Shown: piece after piece, positions 36,547-45,653 of the stretch
Layout of the letters: each line of letters starts with the position of its first letter
How positions within the stretch are numbered: the stretch's first letter is position 1
DNA from: Grimontia sedimenti
Lineage (GTDB): Bacteria > Pseudomonadota > Gammaproteobacteria > Enterobacterales > Vibrionaceae
Reading direction: 5' to 3'
NCBI RefSeq assembly: GCF_011045095.1
Contig: NZ_JAALDL010000016.1
Span: 51,174 to 115,173 of the forward strand
Length of the DNA: 64,000 nucleotides
Position numbers and translations under genes: made by a program
Notes under the pieces: generated by a model
What the model saw: the letters and a program-made list of their open reading frames with translations, nothing else
Database searches by the model: none
Told to the model about the DNA's origin: nothing

Positions 36547-37518
36547 TCACTCGGAGAAATGATCCCAACCACTCAGGGACCAATCGACAGGCTTGCCCTG
36601 CCATTGCACTGTCACGCCCTCACCATGGCGAATTTGGCCAATACAGGTCACGGCAGTGTTGGTATGCGCAAAAGCCGCATCCACCGCGCCACGGTGACTC
36701 TCAGGTACAGTAAAACAAAGCTCGTACTCTTCGCCACTGGTTAGCGCGATTTTCGCTGCTGCTTCTTCGCCACCGGCAAACGCCATCAACTCATCAGATA
36801 CTGGCAAGGTGTCCGCATTGATAACAGCGGAGACATTGCTCGCTTTTAAGATATGTTTAAGGTCGGCAACCAGACCATCAGAGATGTCCAGCGCGGAAGA
36901 GGCGATTTCACGAAGAGCCTGTCCAGCCAGTACTCTTGGCTCAGAATAATAGTGACGATTCAACAGTGTATTTTCTGTCTCATTCTTAGGGTCATTACCC
37001 TTCAAGATAACGTCCAAACCTGCAGCACTGTCGCCAAGGTTCCCCGTTACATACAACCAGTCCCCGGCTTTCGCACTATCACGACGAATGGCTTTACCCG
37101 CAGGAACAAAGCCTTGAAGCGTAATGGTAATACTCAGGGGGCCTTTGGTCGTGTCACCACCCACCAATTGGACTTGATAATACTCAGCAAGCTTGTAAAA
37201 ACCGTCACAGAAGGCTGCAAGCCAAGTTTCATTCGGCTCAGGGAGTGTTAAAGCAAGAGAACACCATGCTGGCATAGCACCCATGGCAGCAAGATCGCTT
37301 AAGTTGGAAGCCAACGCTTTGTGCGCGACTTTTACGGGATCAGCATCAGGAAGAAAATGGGTTCCTGCCACCAGTGTATCGGTCGTCACGACCAGTTGGC
37401 AGTTTTCTGGCACCGTGATGATAGCTGCATCATCCCCTATGCCTAAGTCCACATCGCGGCGCGTGACAGGCTGCGATTTAAAGTAACGGTTTATCAGGTC
37501 GAATTCGTTACCGGCCAT
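36547..37518 (-). CDS. thiL: Thiamine-monophosphate kinase
   Basis: Phosphorylates thiamine monophosphate to the active thiamine pyrophosphate. The 323 residues contain GIGDDAAII near residue 26, DLAAMGAMPAW near 75, VGGDTTKGPLSIT near 118 and the second-half ALDISDGLVADLKHI motif. A terminator-like hairpin lies between nusB and this gene, so part of its transcription may come from read-through. It is followed closely by pgpA. Confidence 0.95.
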   Translation of the reverse strand: MAGNEFDLINRYFKSQPVTRRDVDLGIGDDAAIITVPENCQLVVTTDTLVAGTHFLPDADPVKVAHKALASNLSDLAAMGAMPAWCSLALTLPEPNETWLAAFCDGFYKLAEYYQVQLVGGDTTKGPLSITITLQGFVPAGKAIRRDSAKAGDWLYVTGNLGDSAAGLDVILKGNDPKNETENTLLNRHYYSEPRVLAGQALREIASSALDISDGLVADLKHILKASNVSAVINADTLPVSDELMAFAGGEEAAAKIALTSGEEYELCFTVPESHRGAVDAAFAHTNTAVTCIGQIRHGEGVTVQWQGKPVDWSLSGWDHFSE

Positions 37519-37532
37519 CAGTCCTTTCCTAA

Positions 37533-37558
37533 GAAAAAGGCCAGCGTGGCTGGCCTTT
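37533..37558 (-). terminator. Terminator-like hairpin between nusB and thiL
   Basis: Minus-strand AAAGGCCAGC-CAC-GCTGGCCTTTTTC, between the nusB stop and thiL start. Confidence 0.8.
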
Positions 37559-37575
37559 GAAGTCTTAACTCGATA

Positions 37576-38031
37576 TTACTTTTTACGCAGCGTCGGTACC
37601 GCTTTATCCAGCACACCGTTCACGAATTTGTGGCTGTCTTCCGCGCCAAAACGCTTCGCCAGCTCAATCGCTTCGTTAATAACTACTTTGTAAGGAACGT
37701 CTTCGCGTTTGCACAGTTCATACATAGCCAGACGAAGAAGTGCGTGTTCCATTTCGTCCAGATCCTGAATTGGACGAGACAGGTAAGGACGCATTTTGCT
37801 GTCCATTTCCTGGTAATTCAGAACAACACCTGCCAGTAGATCACGGAAGTAATCTACGTCAGTTTCAGGTTGGCGCAGACGTGGTTCTTCTGCTTGATGC
37901 TCTTCTTCTTCATAGTTGTCTGCCGCAAGGAATTGAGCTTCGATATCAGCTACGTTGCCTTGCGTCAGTTGCCATGAGTAGATTGCTTGTAGTGCAAAAT
38001 GGCGCGCGTTGCGCCGTGCGGCTGGTTTCAC
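37576..38031 (-). CDS. nusB: Transcription antitermination factor NusB
   Basis: Binds boxA RNA together with S10 (NusE) to allow antitermination in rRNA operons. The 151 residues begin [20 protein letters not shown] and contain [28 protein letters not shown] near 105, both family signatures. There is an acidic insertion ([13 protein letters not shown] near 40), not unusual in vibrios. The start is GTG 38031, behind GGGGGT. It follows ribH after 12 bases, as in E. coli. Confidence 0.96.
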   Translation of the reverse strand: MKPAARRNARHFALQAIYSWQLTQGNVADIEAQFLAADNYEEEEHQAEEPRLRQPETDVDYFRDLLAGVVLNYQEMDSKMRPYLSRPIQDLDEMEHALLRLAMYELCKREDVPYKVVINEAIELAKRFGAEDSHKFVNGVLDKAVPTLRKK

Positions 38032-38043
38032 AGTAACCCCCGA

Positions 38044-38514
38044 TTAGGATTCGATTTGGGACAGTACGTTTACCATTTCAAGCGCGCTTAGTGCAGCCTC
38101 TGCCCCTTTATTACCAGCCTTGGTACCCGCGCGTTCGATGGCTTGTTCAATGGTGTCTACGGTCAACACGCCGAATGCAACAGGAGTATCAAACTCCAGT
38201 GCAACTTGTGCCAGACCTTTGTTACATTCTCCGGCCACATAGTCAAAGTGTGGCGTACCGCCTCGGATCACTGATCCCAGCGCGATAATAGCGTCGTAAC
38301 GGCCGCTTTTTGCAACACGTTGCGCCACCAACGGCAACTCATAAGCGCCTGGGCAACGTACTACAGTAATATTGTCTTCACTTACTTGGCCCTGACGCTT
38401 CAGCGCATCAATAGCACCATCCAGCAGGCTTTCGTTAATAAAGCTGTTGAAACGGGAGATAACGATAGCAACTTGAGCATTTGGTGCTGCGAATGCACCT
38501 TCGATTACCTTCAT
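38044..38514 (-). CDS. ribH: 6,7-dimethyl-8-ribityllumazine synthase
   Basis: Penultimate step of riboflavin synthesis, forming a 60-subunit capsid in many bacteria. The 156 residues carry [19 protein letters not shown]-type start, [18 protein letters not shown] near 55, [19 protein letters not shown] near 80 and the [15 protein letters not shown]-terminus. It precedes nusB and follows ribB across a terminator. Named ribE in some nomenclatures. Confidence 0.96.
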   Translation of the reverse strand: MKVIEGAFAAPNAQVAIVISRFNSFINESLLDGAIDALKRQGQVSEDNITVVRCPGAYELPLVAQRVAKSGRYDAIIALGSVIRGGTPHFDYVAGECNKGLAQVALEFDTPVAFGVLTVDTIEQAIERAGTKAGNKGAEAALSALEMVNVLSQIES

Positions 38515-38636
38515 GGGCCTTCCTATGACTTATTTATCCGGATTGAGAAACCGCGGGATTCTATCACACTTTTCTGCAAAGCCGCCAGCGCTTATGCCGC
38601 TTGGGAATTTGCGTCGAATCGAGCCTGTTTCGGAAT

Positions 38637-38660
38637 AAAAAAACGCAGCTTAAGCTGCGT
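38637..38660 (-). terminator. Rho-independent terminator of ribB
   Basis: Minus-strand ACGCAGCTTAAGCTGCGT followed by a T run, 25 bases after the ribB stop. Confidence 0.83.
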
Positions 38661-38684
38661 TTTCTTTGTCAGCGTCGTTTGAGT

Positions 38685-39794
38685 TTAGTCGACGACATAC
38701 TCGACCACTTTCAGACCAAAGCCTGAAAGTGCATGGTAGCGTTTATTGGTTGAAGACAACAAACGCATGTCTGTCACCCCCAAGTCCGCCAGAATTTGCG
38801 AGCCTACACCAACACGGCGACTCGTACCCTGCCATTTAGCGGCAGCTGGCTTCTCGCCTTTGTCCTGAGCTTCAAAAGTACGTACTTTGTTGATAATGGA
38901 GGAAGAAGACTCTTCTTTACCCAGAATGACCAGCACACCACCATCAGCATTGATACGTTTCATCGCATCGCTGAGTGACCAGCTACGCTCTGCAGAACGA
39001 TCAGAGTGCAGCAAGTCAGTAAAGGTATCTTGGAGGTGCACACGCACCAGCGTTGGCTGGTTACTCACTTCCCCTTTACGCAGGGCATAATGCACTTGGC
39101 TGTCGATGGTGTCGCGATAAGTGATCAGGTCAAACTCACCATATTCCGTTGGCAGCTTACACTCTGCCACTCGCTCTATGGTGGTTTCGTTGTTGTTACG
39201 GTATTCAATCAGATCAGCGATGGTACCCAGTTTGATACCATGCTTCTCACCGAATTTTTCCAGATCCGGACGACGCGCCATGGTGCCGTCTTCATTGAGT
39301 ATTTCAACGATAACACCTGCAGGAGAAAAACCAGCAAGACGCGCCAAATCACACCCCGCTTCAGTGTGACCCGCTCGGGTCAGTACACCACCATCCTGAG
39401 CCATCAACGGGAAGATATGTCCCGGCTGAACCAAATCTGCAGCAACTGCATTCGGTGCAACCGCCGCTTCTACCGTACGTGCACGATCAGCGGCAGAAAT
39501 ACCCGTTGTCACCCCTTCAGCCGCTTCAATAGAAACAGTAAAGGCCGTAGAGAACTGCGCGTTGTTGTCGCTGACCATCAAGGGTAAACCAAGGCGTTGG
39601 CACCGTTCTTTAGTCATGGTAAGACAAATCAGGCCACGGCCATACATCGCCATAAAATTGATGGCTTCCGGCGTAATTTTCTCTGCTGCAATGATGAGGT
39701 CGCCTTCGTTTTCGCGATCTTCATCGTCCATCAGGATAACCATTCTGCCCTGACGGATGTCTTCAATAATCTCTGCTGCGCTGCTGATTGGCAT
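38685..39794 (-). CDS. ribB: 3,4-dihydroxy-2-butanone-4-phosphate synthase with degenerate GTP-cyclohydrolase-II-like domain
   Basis: Makes the four-carbon unit of riboflavin from ribulose 5-phosphate. Residues 1-200 are a complete RibB domain ([29 protein letters not shown]). Residues about 205-369 resemble GTP cyclohydrolase II ([21 protein letters not shown]) but the zinc-binding cysteines are missing: where RibA reads VHSECLTGD...CDC this protein has [17 protein letters not shown]. It should therefore be called RibB or RibBX rather than bifunctional RibBA; a separate ribA is expected elsewhere. It lies between ribE and ribH in the rib cluster. Confidence 0.93.
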   Translation of the reverse strand: MPISSAAEIIEDIRQGRMVILMDDEDRENEGDLIIAAEKITPEAINFMAMYGRGLICLTMTKERCQRLGLPLMVSDNNAQFSTAFTVSIEAAEGVTTGISAADRARTVEAAVAPNAVAADLVQPGHIFPLMAQDGGVLTRAGHTEAGCDLARLAGFSPAGVIVEILNEDGTMARRPDLEKFGEKHGIKLGTIADLIEYRNNNETTIERVAECKLPTEYGEFDLITYRDTIDSQVHYALRKGEVSNQPTLVRVHLQDTFTDLLHSDRSAERSWSLSDAMKRINADGGVLVILGKEESSSSIINKVRTFEAQDKGEKPAAAKWQGTSRRVGVGSQILADLGVTDMRLLSSTNKRYHALSGFGLKVVEYVVD

Positions 39795-39830
39795 GGTTCT
39801 GTCCCTGTTCTTACCGGCAATCCGGTTCTG

Positions 39831-40493
39831 TTATCTCAAAAAGCCCGACTCAGCGAGCTTTGCCATGGTCAAACCGCCTGCACCACTTTGCTGCGCAGCA
39901 CGGTCGCCCATCATTAATCGTTCAAGGTAGCGGGCAATCACGTCCACTTCGATGTTGACTTGGTATCCGACAGTGAAATCTTCGATTGTCGTTTCAAGAG
40001 CAGTATGCGGAACAATGGTCAGTTTGAATCGATTGCCATCCACTGCATTGATCGTCAGGCTGATGCCATCAATCGTCACCGAGCCTTTCTCGGCAAGGTA
40101 TTTGGCGAGCTCTGCAGGTGCCTCGAGCCAAAACTCGATCGCACGCCCCGTTTGGGTGCGTGAAACCACTGTCGCCACACTGTCGACATGACCGGAAACC
40201 ATGTGGCCACCAAATCGCGTTGTGGGCAGCATGGCTTTTTCCAGGTTCACTTTCTGGCCAGCTTTGTATGTTGCAAACGCGGTACGCTGAAGTGTCTCAC
40301 CCGATAGGTCCGCCACATAACCCTTTGCGGTCAACTCGACCACGGTCAGACACACACCATTGGTGGCGATACTATCGCCAAGCTTCACGTCAGCCAGATC
40401 CAGCTTGCCACTTTCCACGGTCAGCGAAATGTCACCGCCTTTAGGGGTGATTTTCTGGATATGACCAACCGCTTCGATAATTCCTGTAAACAT
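39831..40493 (-). CDS. ribE: Riboflavin synthase alpha chain
   Basis: Dismutates two lumazines to riboflavin. The 220 residues form two similar lumazine-binding repeats, the first starting MFTGIIEAVGHI with GDSIATNGVCLTV near residue 38, the second with GHVDSVATV near 100 and SVTIDGISLTI near 135. It is 18 bases downstream of ribD. Called ribC in the E. coli nomenclature. Confidence 0.96.
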   Translation of the reverse strand: MFTGIIEAVGHIQKITPKGGDISLTVESGKLDLADVKLGDSIATNGVCLTVVELTAKGYVADLSGETLQRTAFATYKAGQKVNLEKAMLPTTRFGGHMVSGHVDSVATVVSRTQTGRAIEFWLEAPAELAKYLAEKGSVTIDGISLTINAVDGNRFKLTIVPHTALETTIEDFTVGYQVNIEVDVIARYLERLMMGDRAAQQSGAGGLTMAKLAESGFLR

Positions 40494-40511
40494 ATAGATT
40501 CGCTTTGATTG

Positions 40512-41630
40512 TTACTCTGGCTGTTGTTTTTGCATGCGAAGACGCACATCGTTGCCGATACGGGTCACGTCTGTCAGTTCGAAGGCTGGCACCTGACTCA
40601 TACAGGTCATGCCCTGCAAGTTCACCAAGGCACGACTGTCGCTTCCCATCAGTTTAGGAGCCTGATAGATAATCAGCTCATCCACCAAGCAAGCCTTCAG
40701 AAGGCTACCCGCCAAAGTGGCGCCCGCTTCCACCCAGATATGATTGATGCCATGAGATGCCAAGGCACGCAGAGCGCTATTAAGATCAAGCTGTCCCGCT
40801 TCTTTGGCGACGGTAAGCAGTTTTACCGTGTCATTACCTGAATCTGCTTGAGATGCAGTCACAATAATAACGTCACCTTCCAACGAGAAAAGATGGGCGT
40901 TATCACTCACCTTCCTTTGAGTATCCAATATCACGCGTACCGGTTGACGCAAGTCGTCCTGGGCATACTCCGCTTTAACGGCATCAGGCAGCTGTTCCCA
41001 ACGCACGTTAAGAGACGGGTTGTCGTCCAGCACGGTCTGGCTGGTTGAGAGAATGGCACCCGCTTGAGCACGAAACACCTGCACATCGGCGCGGGCTTCA
41101 TCCCCGGTGATCCATTTGCTCTGACCATTTGCCAATGCTGTGCGGCCATCAAGACTGGAAGCTAGCTTTAACTGCACAAATGGCAATCCGGTTTTCATCA
41201 CTTTTATGAAGCCAGGATTCAACGCTTCAGCCTGGGCTTGCATTAAGCCAACATCCACCTGAATGCCCGCATCACGTATACGTTGGATACCACGGCCTGC
41301 GACTTTCGGATTTGGGTCTACCATGGCACAAACGACACGGCTGACACCCGCAGCAATCAATGCATCAGCACAAGGAGGAGTGCGCCCGTAATGGGAGCAT
41401 GGCTCAAGGGTGACATAGGCTGTGGCGCCTTTGGCGTTTTCATCGGCAGCACGAAGGGCATGAACTTCCGCATGCGGCTCACCGGCACGGAAGTGAAAAC
41501 CTTCGCCGACAATGTCATCACCCTGAGTGATGACACAACCAACGCTAGGGTTAGGCGCGGTGGTATAGATGCCGCGTTTTGCCAGCTCGATGGCTCGCAG
41601 CATCATTTGAGAATCAAAAATTGAAAACAT
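40512..41630 (-). CDS. ribD: Bifunctional riboflavin deaminase/reductase RibD
   Basis: Deaminates and then reduces the pyrimidine intermediate of riboflavin synthesis. The 372 residues contain an N-terminal deaminase domain with the zinc motif HAEVHALRAA near residue 50 and PCSHYGRTPPCADALI near 76, and a C-terminal NADPH-dependent reductase domain (LASSLDGRTALANGQSKWITG near 155). It starts eight bases after nrdR. Confidence 0.96.
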   Translation of the reverse strand: MFSIFDSQMMLRAIELAKRGIYTTAPNPSVGCVITQGDDIVGEGFHFRAGEPHAEVHALRAADENAKGATAYVTLEPCSHYGRTPPCADALIAAGVSRVVCAMVDPNPKVAGRGIQRIRDAGIQVDVGLMQAQAEALNPGFIKVMKTGLPFVQLKLASSLDGRTALANGQSKWITGDEARADVQVFRAQAGAILSTSQTVLDDNPSLNVRWEQLPDAVKAEYAQDDLRQPVRVILDTQRKVSDNAHLFSLEGDVIIVTASQADSGNDTVKLLTVAKEAGQLDLNSALRALASHGINHIWVEAGATLAGSLLKACLVDELIIYQAPKLMGSDSRALVNLQGMTCMSQVPAFELTDVTRIGNDVRLRMQKQQPE

Positions 41631-41638
41631 GTATCCGC

Positions 41639-42088
41639 TTATTTTTCCAGGCGGGCGATTTCTTCACCGAAGTCTCGGATATCTTCAAAGCTGTGGTACA
41701 CAGACGCAAAGCGAATGTAAGCGACTTTATCGAGCTCTTTCAGCGCATCCATCACCAAATTGCCTACCAGCGTCGAAGACACTTCACGTTCGCCCGTTGC
41801 GCGAATCGTTGATTTGATGGTGTTAATAGACTTTTCGATATCGTCCGTGCTCACCGGGCGCTTTTCAAGAGCTCGCTGAATACCGCCACGCAATTTATCT
41901 TCGTTAAATGGCTCTCGGTTGCCATTGGTTTTGATGATACGCGGCATCACCAGCTCTGCAGTTTCAAACGTAGTATAACGTTCGTTACACGCCAAACACT
42001 GGCGACGACGACGCACCTGATGGCCGTCTGCGACCAGTCGTGAATCAATGACCTTGGTGTCATTCGCACCACAAAATGGACAGTGCAT
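41639..42088 (-). CDS. nrdR: Transcriptional repressor NrdR
   Basis: Zinc-ribbon/ATP-cone repressor of ribonucleotide reductase genes. The 149 residues begin [17 protein letters not shown] and complete the zinc ribbon with [12 protein letters not shown] near residue 31; the ATP-cone domain follows (about 49-139). The nrdR-ribD order is widely conserved. Confidence 0.97.
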   Translation of the reverse strand: MHCPFCGANDTKVIDSRLVADGHQVRRRRQCLACNERYTTFETAELVMPRIIKTNGNREPFNEDKLRGGIQRALEKRPVSTDDIEKSINTIKSTIRATGEREVSSTLVGNLVMDALKELDKVAYIRFASVYHSFEDIRDFGEEIARLEK

Positions 42089-42167
42089 CTCGCCTCCTTA
42101 AACAATTGGTGAACAGTGTAACCGATTTGCAGACCTGAGAAAGCGCGAAAGTGGTGAAAACAGGCAC

Positions 42168-42194
42168 AAAAAAAGCACCCGAAGGTGCTTTTTT
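42168..42194 (-). terminator. Terminator of glyA (also reads toward nrdR upstream side)
   Basis: AAAAAAAGCACC-CGAA-GGTGCTTTTTT, symmetrical, 16 bases after the glyA stop. Confidence 0.87.
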
Positions 42195-42209
42195 CAATCA
42201 GATAACGGC

Positions 42210-43460
42210 TTATGCGTAAACTGGCAGACGTTTACAGATTTCCAGTACTTTCGCTTTCGTCGCTTCAATCACTTCTTGGCTTTCGATGTTGTCCAGAACA
42301 TCACACATCCAGTTAGCCAATTCTTTCGCGTCATCTTGCGTGAAACCACGACGGGTGATCGCTGGAGAACCAACGCGGATACCAGAAGTCACGAATGGGC
42401 TACGTGGGTCGTTAGGAACGCTGTTCTTGTTCACAGTGATGTTCGCTGCACCCAGTGCTGCGTCCGCTTCTTTACCCGTGATGTTCTTGTCGATCAAGTC
42501 AACCAGGAACAGGTGGTTTTCAGTACCGTTAGATACCACTTTGTAGCCACGCTCTTGGAACTGTGCAACCATCGCTTTAGCGTTGTCTACTACGCGCTGC
42601 TGGTACGCTTTGAACTCTGGTTCCATCGCTTCTTTGAACGCAACCGCTTTTGCAGCGATAACGTGCATCAGAGGACCACCCTGACCGCCAGGGAATACCG
42701 CTGAGTTCAGCTTCTTGTACATGTCTTCGCCTGCGTTAGACAGGATCAGACCGCCACGAGGACCCGCTAGCGTTTTGTGCGTAGTTGTGGTCACTATGTG
42801 TGCGTGTGGGATTGGCGTTGGGTATACACCCGCTGCAATCAGACCCGCGACGTGTGCCATATCAACGAACAGGTAAGCGCCTGCTTTGTCAGCGATTTCG
42901 CGCATGCGCGCCCAGTCAACGATTTGTGAATACGCAGAGAAACCACCGATGATCATCTTAGGCTTGTGCTCAAGCGCCAGCGCTTCCATTTCGTCGTAGT
43001 TGATTTGACCAGCTTCGTCGATGCCGTAAGGGATCACGTTGTAGTGCTTACCAGAGAAGTTAACTGGTGAACCGTGAGTCAGGTGACCACCATGAGCCAG
43101 ACTCATGCCCAGAACGGTATCGCCTGGGTTCAGCAGCGCCATGTAAACAGCGCTGTTTGCCTGAGAACCTGAGTGTGGCTGAACGTTCGCATACTCTGCA
43201 CCGAACAGTTCACATGCGCGGTCGATTGCCAGCGCTTCAGCTTTGTCTACGTACTCACAACCGCCGTAGTAGCGCTTGCCTGGGTAGCCTTCCGCATATT
43301 TGTTAGTCAGTTGGGAACCTTGCGCTTCCATAACGCGAGGGCTGGTGTAGTTCTCTGACGCGATGAGCTCGATGTGCTCTTCCTGACGTGCAGTTTCTTC
43401 CTGGATCGCGGCAAACAGCTCCGCATCGTAATCAGCGATGTTCATGTCACGCTTTAGCAT
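42210..43460 (-). CDS. glyA: Serine hydroxymethyltransferase
   Basis: PLP enzyme converting serine and tetrahydrofolate to glycine and methylene-THF, the main source of one-carbon units for purine synthesis. The 416 residues contain [16 protein letters not shown] near residue 33, the PLP-lysine motif [14 protein letters not shown] near 225, and the normal C-terminal domain. ATG 43460 follows AGGAGATAC; an ATG at 43523 adds 21 unconserved residues and runs through the leader hairpin. A PurR box lies about 130 bases upstream. Confidence 0.96.
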   Translation of the reverse strand: MLKRDMNIADYDAELFAAIQEETARQEEHIELIASENYTSPRVMEAQGSQLTNKYAEGYPGKRYYGGCEYVDKAEALAIDRACELFGAEYANVQPHSGSQANSAVYMALLNPGDTVLGMSLAHGGHLTHGSPVNFSGKHYNVIPYGIDEAGQINYDEMEALALEHKPKMIIGGFSAYSQIVDWARMREIADKAGAYLFVDMAHVAGLIAAGVYPTPIPHAHIVTTTTHKTLAGPRGGLILSNAGEDMYKKLNSAVFPGGQGGPLMHVIAAKAVAFKEAMEPEFKAYQQRVVDNAKAMVAQFQERGYKVVSNGTENHLFLVDLIDKNITGKEADAALGAANITVNKNSVPNDPRSPFVTSGIRVGSPAITRRGFTQDDAKELANWMCDVLDNIESQEVIEATKAKVLEICKRLPVYA

Positions 43461-43492
43461 CTGTATCTCCTGACTCAGATAGTTCCCTGGGT

Positions 43493-43542
43493 ACCAAGTT
43501 GACCCGATAACTCGCTTGGGCAAATCATCGGGTCAACCTGGT
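43493..43542 (-). promoter_or_regulatory. Long hairpin in the glyA 5' leader
   Basis: ACCAAGTTGACCCGAT (43493-43508) and ATCGGGTCAACCTGGT (43527-43542) are inverted repeats with one mismatch, which is a G-U pair in the glyA mRNA sense. The loop is 18 bases. No T run follows, so it is not a terminator. It ends 33 bases before the glyA start. Confidence 0.7.
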
Positions 43543-43979
43543 TTGGGTTGATTTACACCAAATTAAAAACGTCAGTATCCACGCGGACGCAAACGTTTTC
43601 GTCATTGCATTCCTATTGGCTGCGATTCTACAAAATTTGTTGCGCAACAGGTAGTAGGAATCACATTTTTTTTGCCTGACTGAACATGGTCTTTTCTCAT
43701 TCCAATCATGAATTGAATTCACATTGACCAATGTCACAGACTGTAAACCACAAATCTTTACACCTCGTAAGCTGCTGCTGACACAAGCGCTTACGCGAGT
43801 TTACCCCGACTCTTTCCTCCCTTATGCAATCTCATTAAGATGCCCTGCTTTTCATCTATTTACTGTGAAAGCGACACCGCGGAATGATTCCAGAGAGAAT
43901 CAAACATCCCGGATTTTTGTGAGTACATTCTTGCGTCGTGAATCCCTTTAAAAACGACACATTTTTAGGAGTTATTGCG
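43543..43979. other. Intergenic between divergent glyA and yitT
   Basis: Contains the glyA PurR box (43587-43602) and a short palindrome GTTGCGCAAC near 43640. I see no credible gene in the remaining 330 bases up to the yitT ribosome site. Confidence 0.5.
43587..43602 (-). promoter_or_regulatory. PurR operator of glyA
   Basis: ACGCAAACGTTTTCGT matches the PurR consensus ACGCAAACGTTTTCNT at every defined position, 127 bases upstream of the glyA start. glyA is a known PurR target in E. coli. Confidence 0.85.
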
Positions 43980-44585
43980 TTGAGTTATCAGCCCAAACAT
44001 TCACAGTTTGAAGACATGATTGCGGTCCTGTCCGGTGCGTTCATTGTGGCGCAGGGTGTTTATTTCCTGCAGCAGGCAGGTTTGCTTACTGGCGGTACGA
44101 CAGGTCTGGCACTTTTGATCACCCAGTTTACCGACCTCTCATTCGGTACCATTTACTTTCTGATGAACGTGCCTTTCTACTTTATGGGATGGCAGCGTTT
44201 TGGTACCCAGTTTGCCCTTCGTAGTGTCTTTGCAGGTGGCATGGTGTCGTTAATCGTCGACCACATTTCACATGTATTTACTATTGGCTGGCTACAACCC
44301 CTGTATTGCGGTTTGATTGGCGGGTTGCTAATGGGTGTGGGCATGTTGATGATCTTCCGCCATAACGCAAGTCTCGGAGGCTTCAATGTGCTGGCACTAT
44401 ACTGTCAGGACAAGTTCGGCGTTCGTGCGGGCAATGTACAGATGGCAATTGATATTGCCATCCTGCTGGCTTCATTTTTCTTCGTTTCGCCATGGCTGCT
44501 AGCGTGTTCTGTCGTCGGCGCTTTTGTTCTGAACCTGGTGCTAACCATGAACCACAGACCCGACCGTTACGTGGTTTGCTATTAA
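43980..44585 (+). CDS. YitT family membrane protein
   Basis: Inner-membrane protein of the YitT/DUF161 family; biochemical role unknown. The 201 residues include about five hydrophobic segments and the family pattern QQAGLLTGGTTGLALLIT near residue 31 and HNASLGGFNVLALYCQDKFG near residue 128. The start is probably TTG 43980, because TAGGAG stands eight bases before it; a GTG at 43938 is in frame but lacks a ribosome site. Full-length YitT proteins often have an extra cytoplasmic DUF2179 domain, absent here. A shared terminator separates it from convergent glnB. Confidence 0.85.
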   Translation: MSYQPKHSQFEDMIAVLSGAFIVAQGVYFLQQAGLLTGGTTGLALLITQFTDLSFGTIYFLMNVPFYFMGWQRFGTQFALRSVFAGGMVSLIVDHISHVFTIGWLQPLYCGLIGGLLMGVGMLMIFRHNASLGGFNVLALYCQDKFGVRAGNVQMAIDIAILLASFFFVSPWLLACSVVGAFVLNLVLTMNHRPDRYVVCY

Positions 44586-44612
44586 GTTACCGCCAGCCGC
44601 GTAATGAAAACG

Positions 44613-44640
44613 AAAAAGCCTCCCGATTGGGAGGCTTTTA
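44613..44640. terminator. Bidirectional terminator between yitT and glnB
   Basis: AAAAAGCCTCCC-GATT-GGGAGGCTTTTA, between convergent genes. Confidence 0.87.
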
Positions 44641-44656
44641 AACTCGTATTAGACGA

Positions 44657-44998
<342 letters not shown>

Positions 44999-45087
44999 TC
45001 ATTCCCTTAAATTCTGCATTGCGCAACATCACTAATTGTAACCCTACACTGTTCCGTTGGCGCGGTTTTCCTTAACAATTTCCTGCA

Positions 45088-45525
45088 TTAAACCAGAGAC
45101 TTCTTCCATGTCGTGGTTTTGGTCTCGCCACACGCAAAGGGTGGCTCATAGCCGGAGTTGGTCAACAGCGCCTGCATAGGTTTACGTCCGATCACCGCAC
45201 CGCAGTCCACTTTTAACTCACATGCTACCGTTGCTGCGTAAGCTTCCAATGCATTAAGCAAGTTTTTACCAATGCCTTGAAGGCGGCTCGCCTGATCGAC
45301 TTCAAGCAGGGTTAAGGTCGCATCTTCCACCATGATGCCGTTATGGCGCTTTTCATGTTGAAGCACAGCCACAGCAACAGGTTCACCCTCTTTTTCGGCA
45401 ACCAACATAGGGAGCTCTTTCGTCGATTCAGGATCGTTCAGTTTTGCCAACGAGGGAAAACGGCACTGCAGGGATTCCGGTACCTGTCCGGATGGAATAA
45501 GCGTAAAGCTGATTGCACTGTCCAT
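45088..45525 (-). CDS. GNAT-family acetyltransferase-like protein
   Basis: Predicted acyl-CoA N-acyltransferase of unknown substrate. The 145 residues show central beta strands (PMLVAEKEGEPVAVAVLQHE) and the acetyl-CoA loop SRLQGIGKNLLNALEAYA, matching R/Q-x-x-G-x-G. The start was set at ATG 45525, which has GGAGA upstream; earlier in-frame starts back to 45627 run through the purL terminator. It lies between purL and glnB, reading the same way as both. Confidence 0.72.
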   Translation of the reverse strand: MDSAISFTLIPSGQVPESLQCRFPSLAKLNDPESTKELPMLVAEKEGEPVAVAVLQHEKRHNGIMVEDATLTLLEVDQASRLQGIGKNLLNALEAYAATVACELKVDCGAVIGRKPMQALLTNSGYEPPFACGETKTTTWKKSLV

Positions 45526-45589
45526 TGCATTTCTCTCCATAAAATTGCCGGAACACTTTACCCTTTCGCCGATACCGGATGCAATCGGA

Positions 45590-45619
45590 TAAAAAAACCG
45601 CCACCAGAAGGTAGCGGCT
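45590..45619 (-). terminator. Rho-independent terminator of purL
   Basis: Minus-strand CCGCTACC-TTCT-GGTGGCGG (one G-U pair) followed by seven T, 35 bases after the purL stop. Confidence 0.8.
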
Positions 45620-45653
45620 TGTGTCACAAGTTTGGCGTTTAAAACGTCCTGAG

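Noticed and set aside
38685-39794. Bifunctional RibBA call
   Set aside because: The cyclohydrolase II-like half lacks its zinc cysteines.
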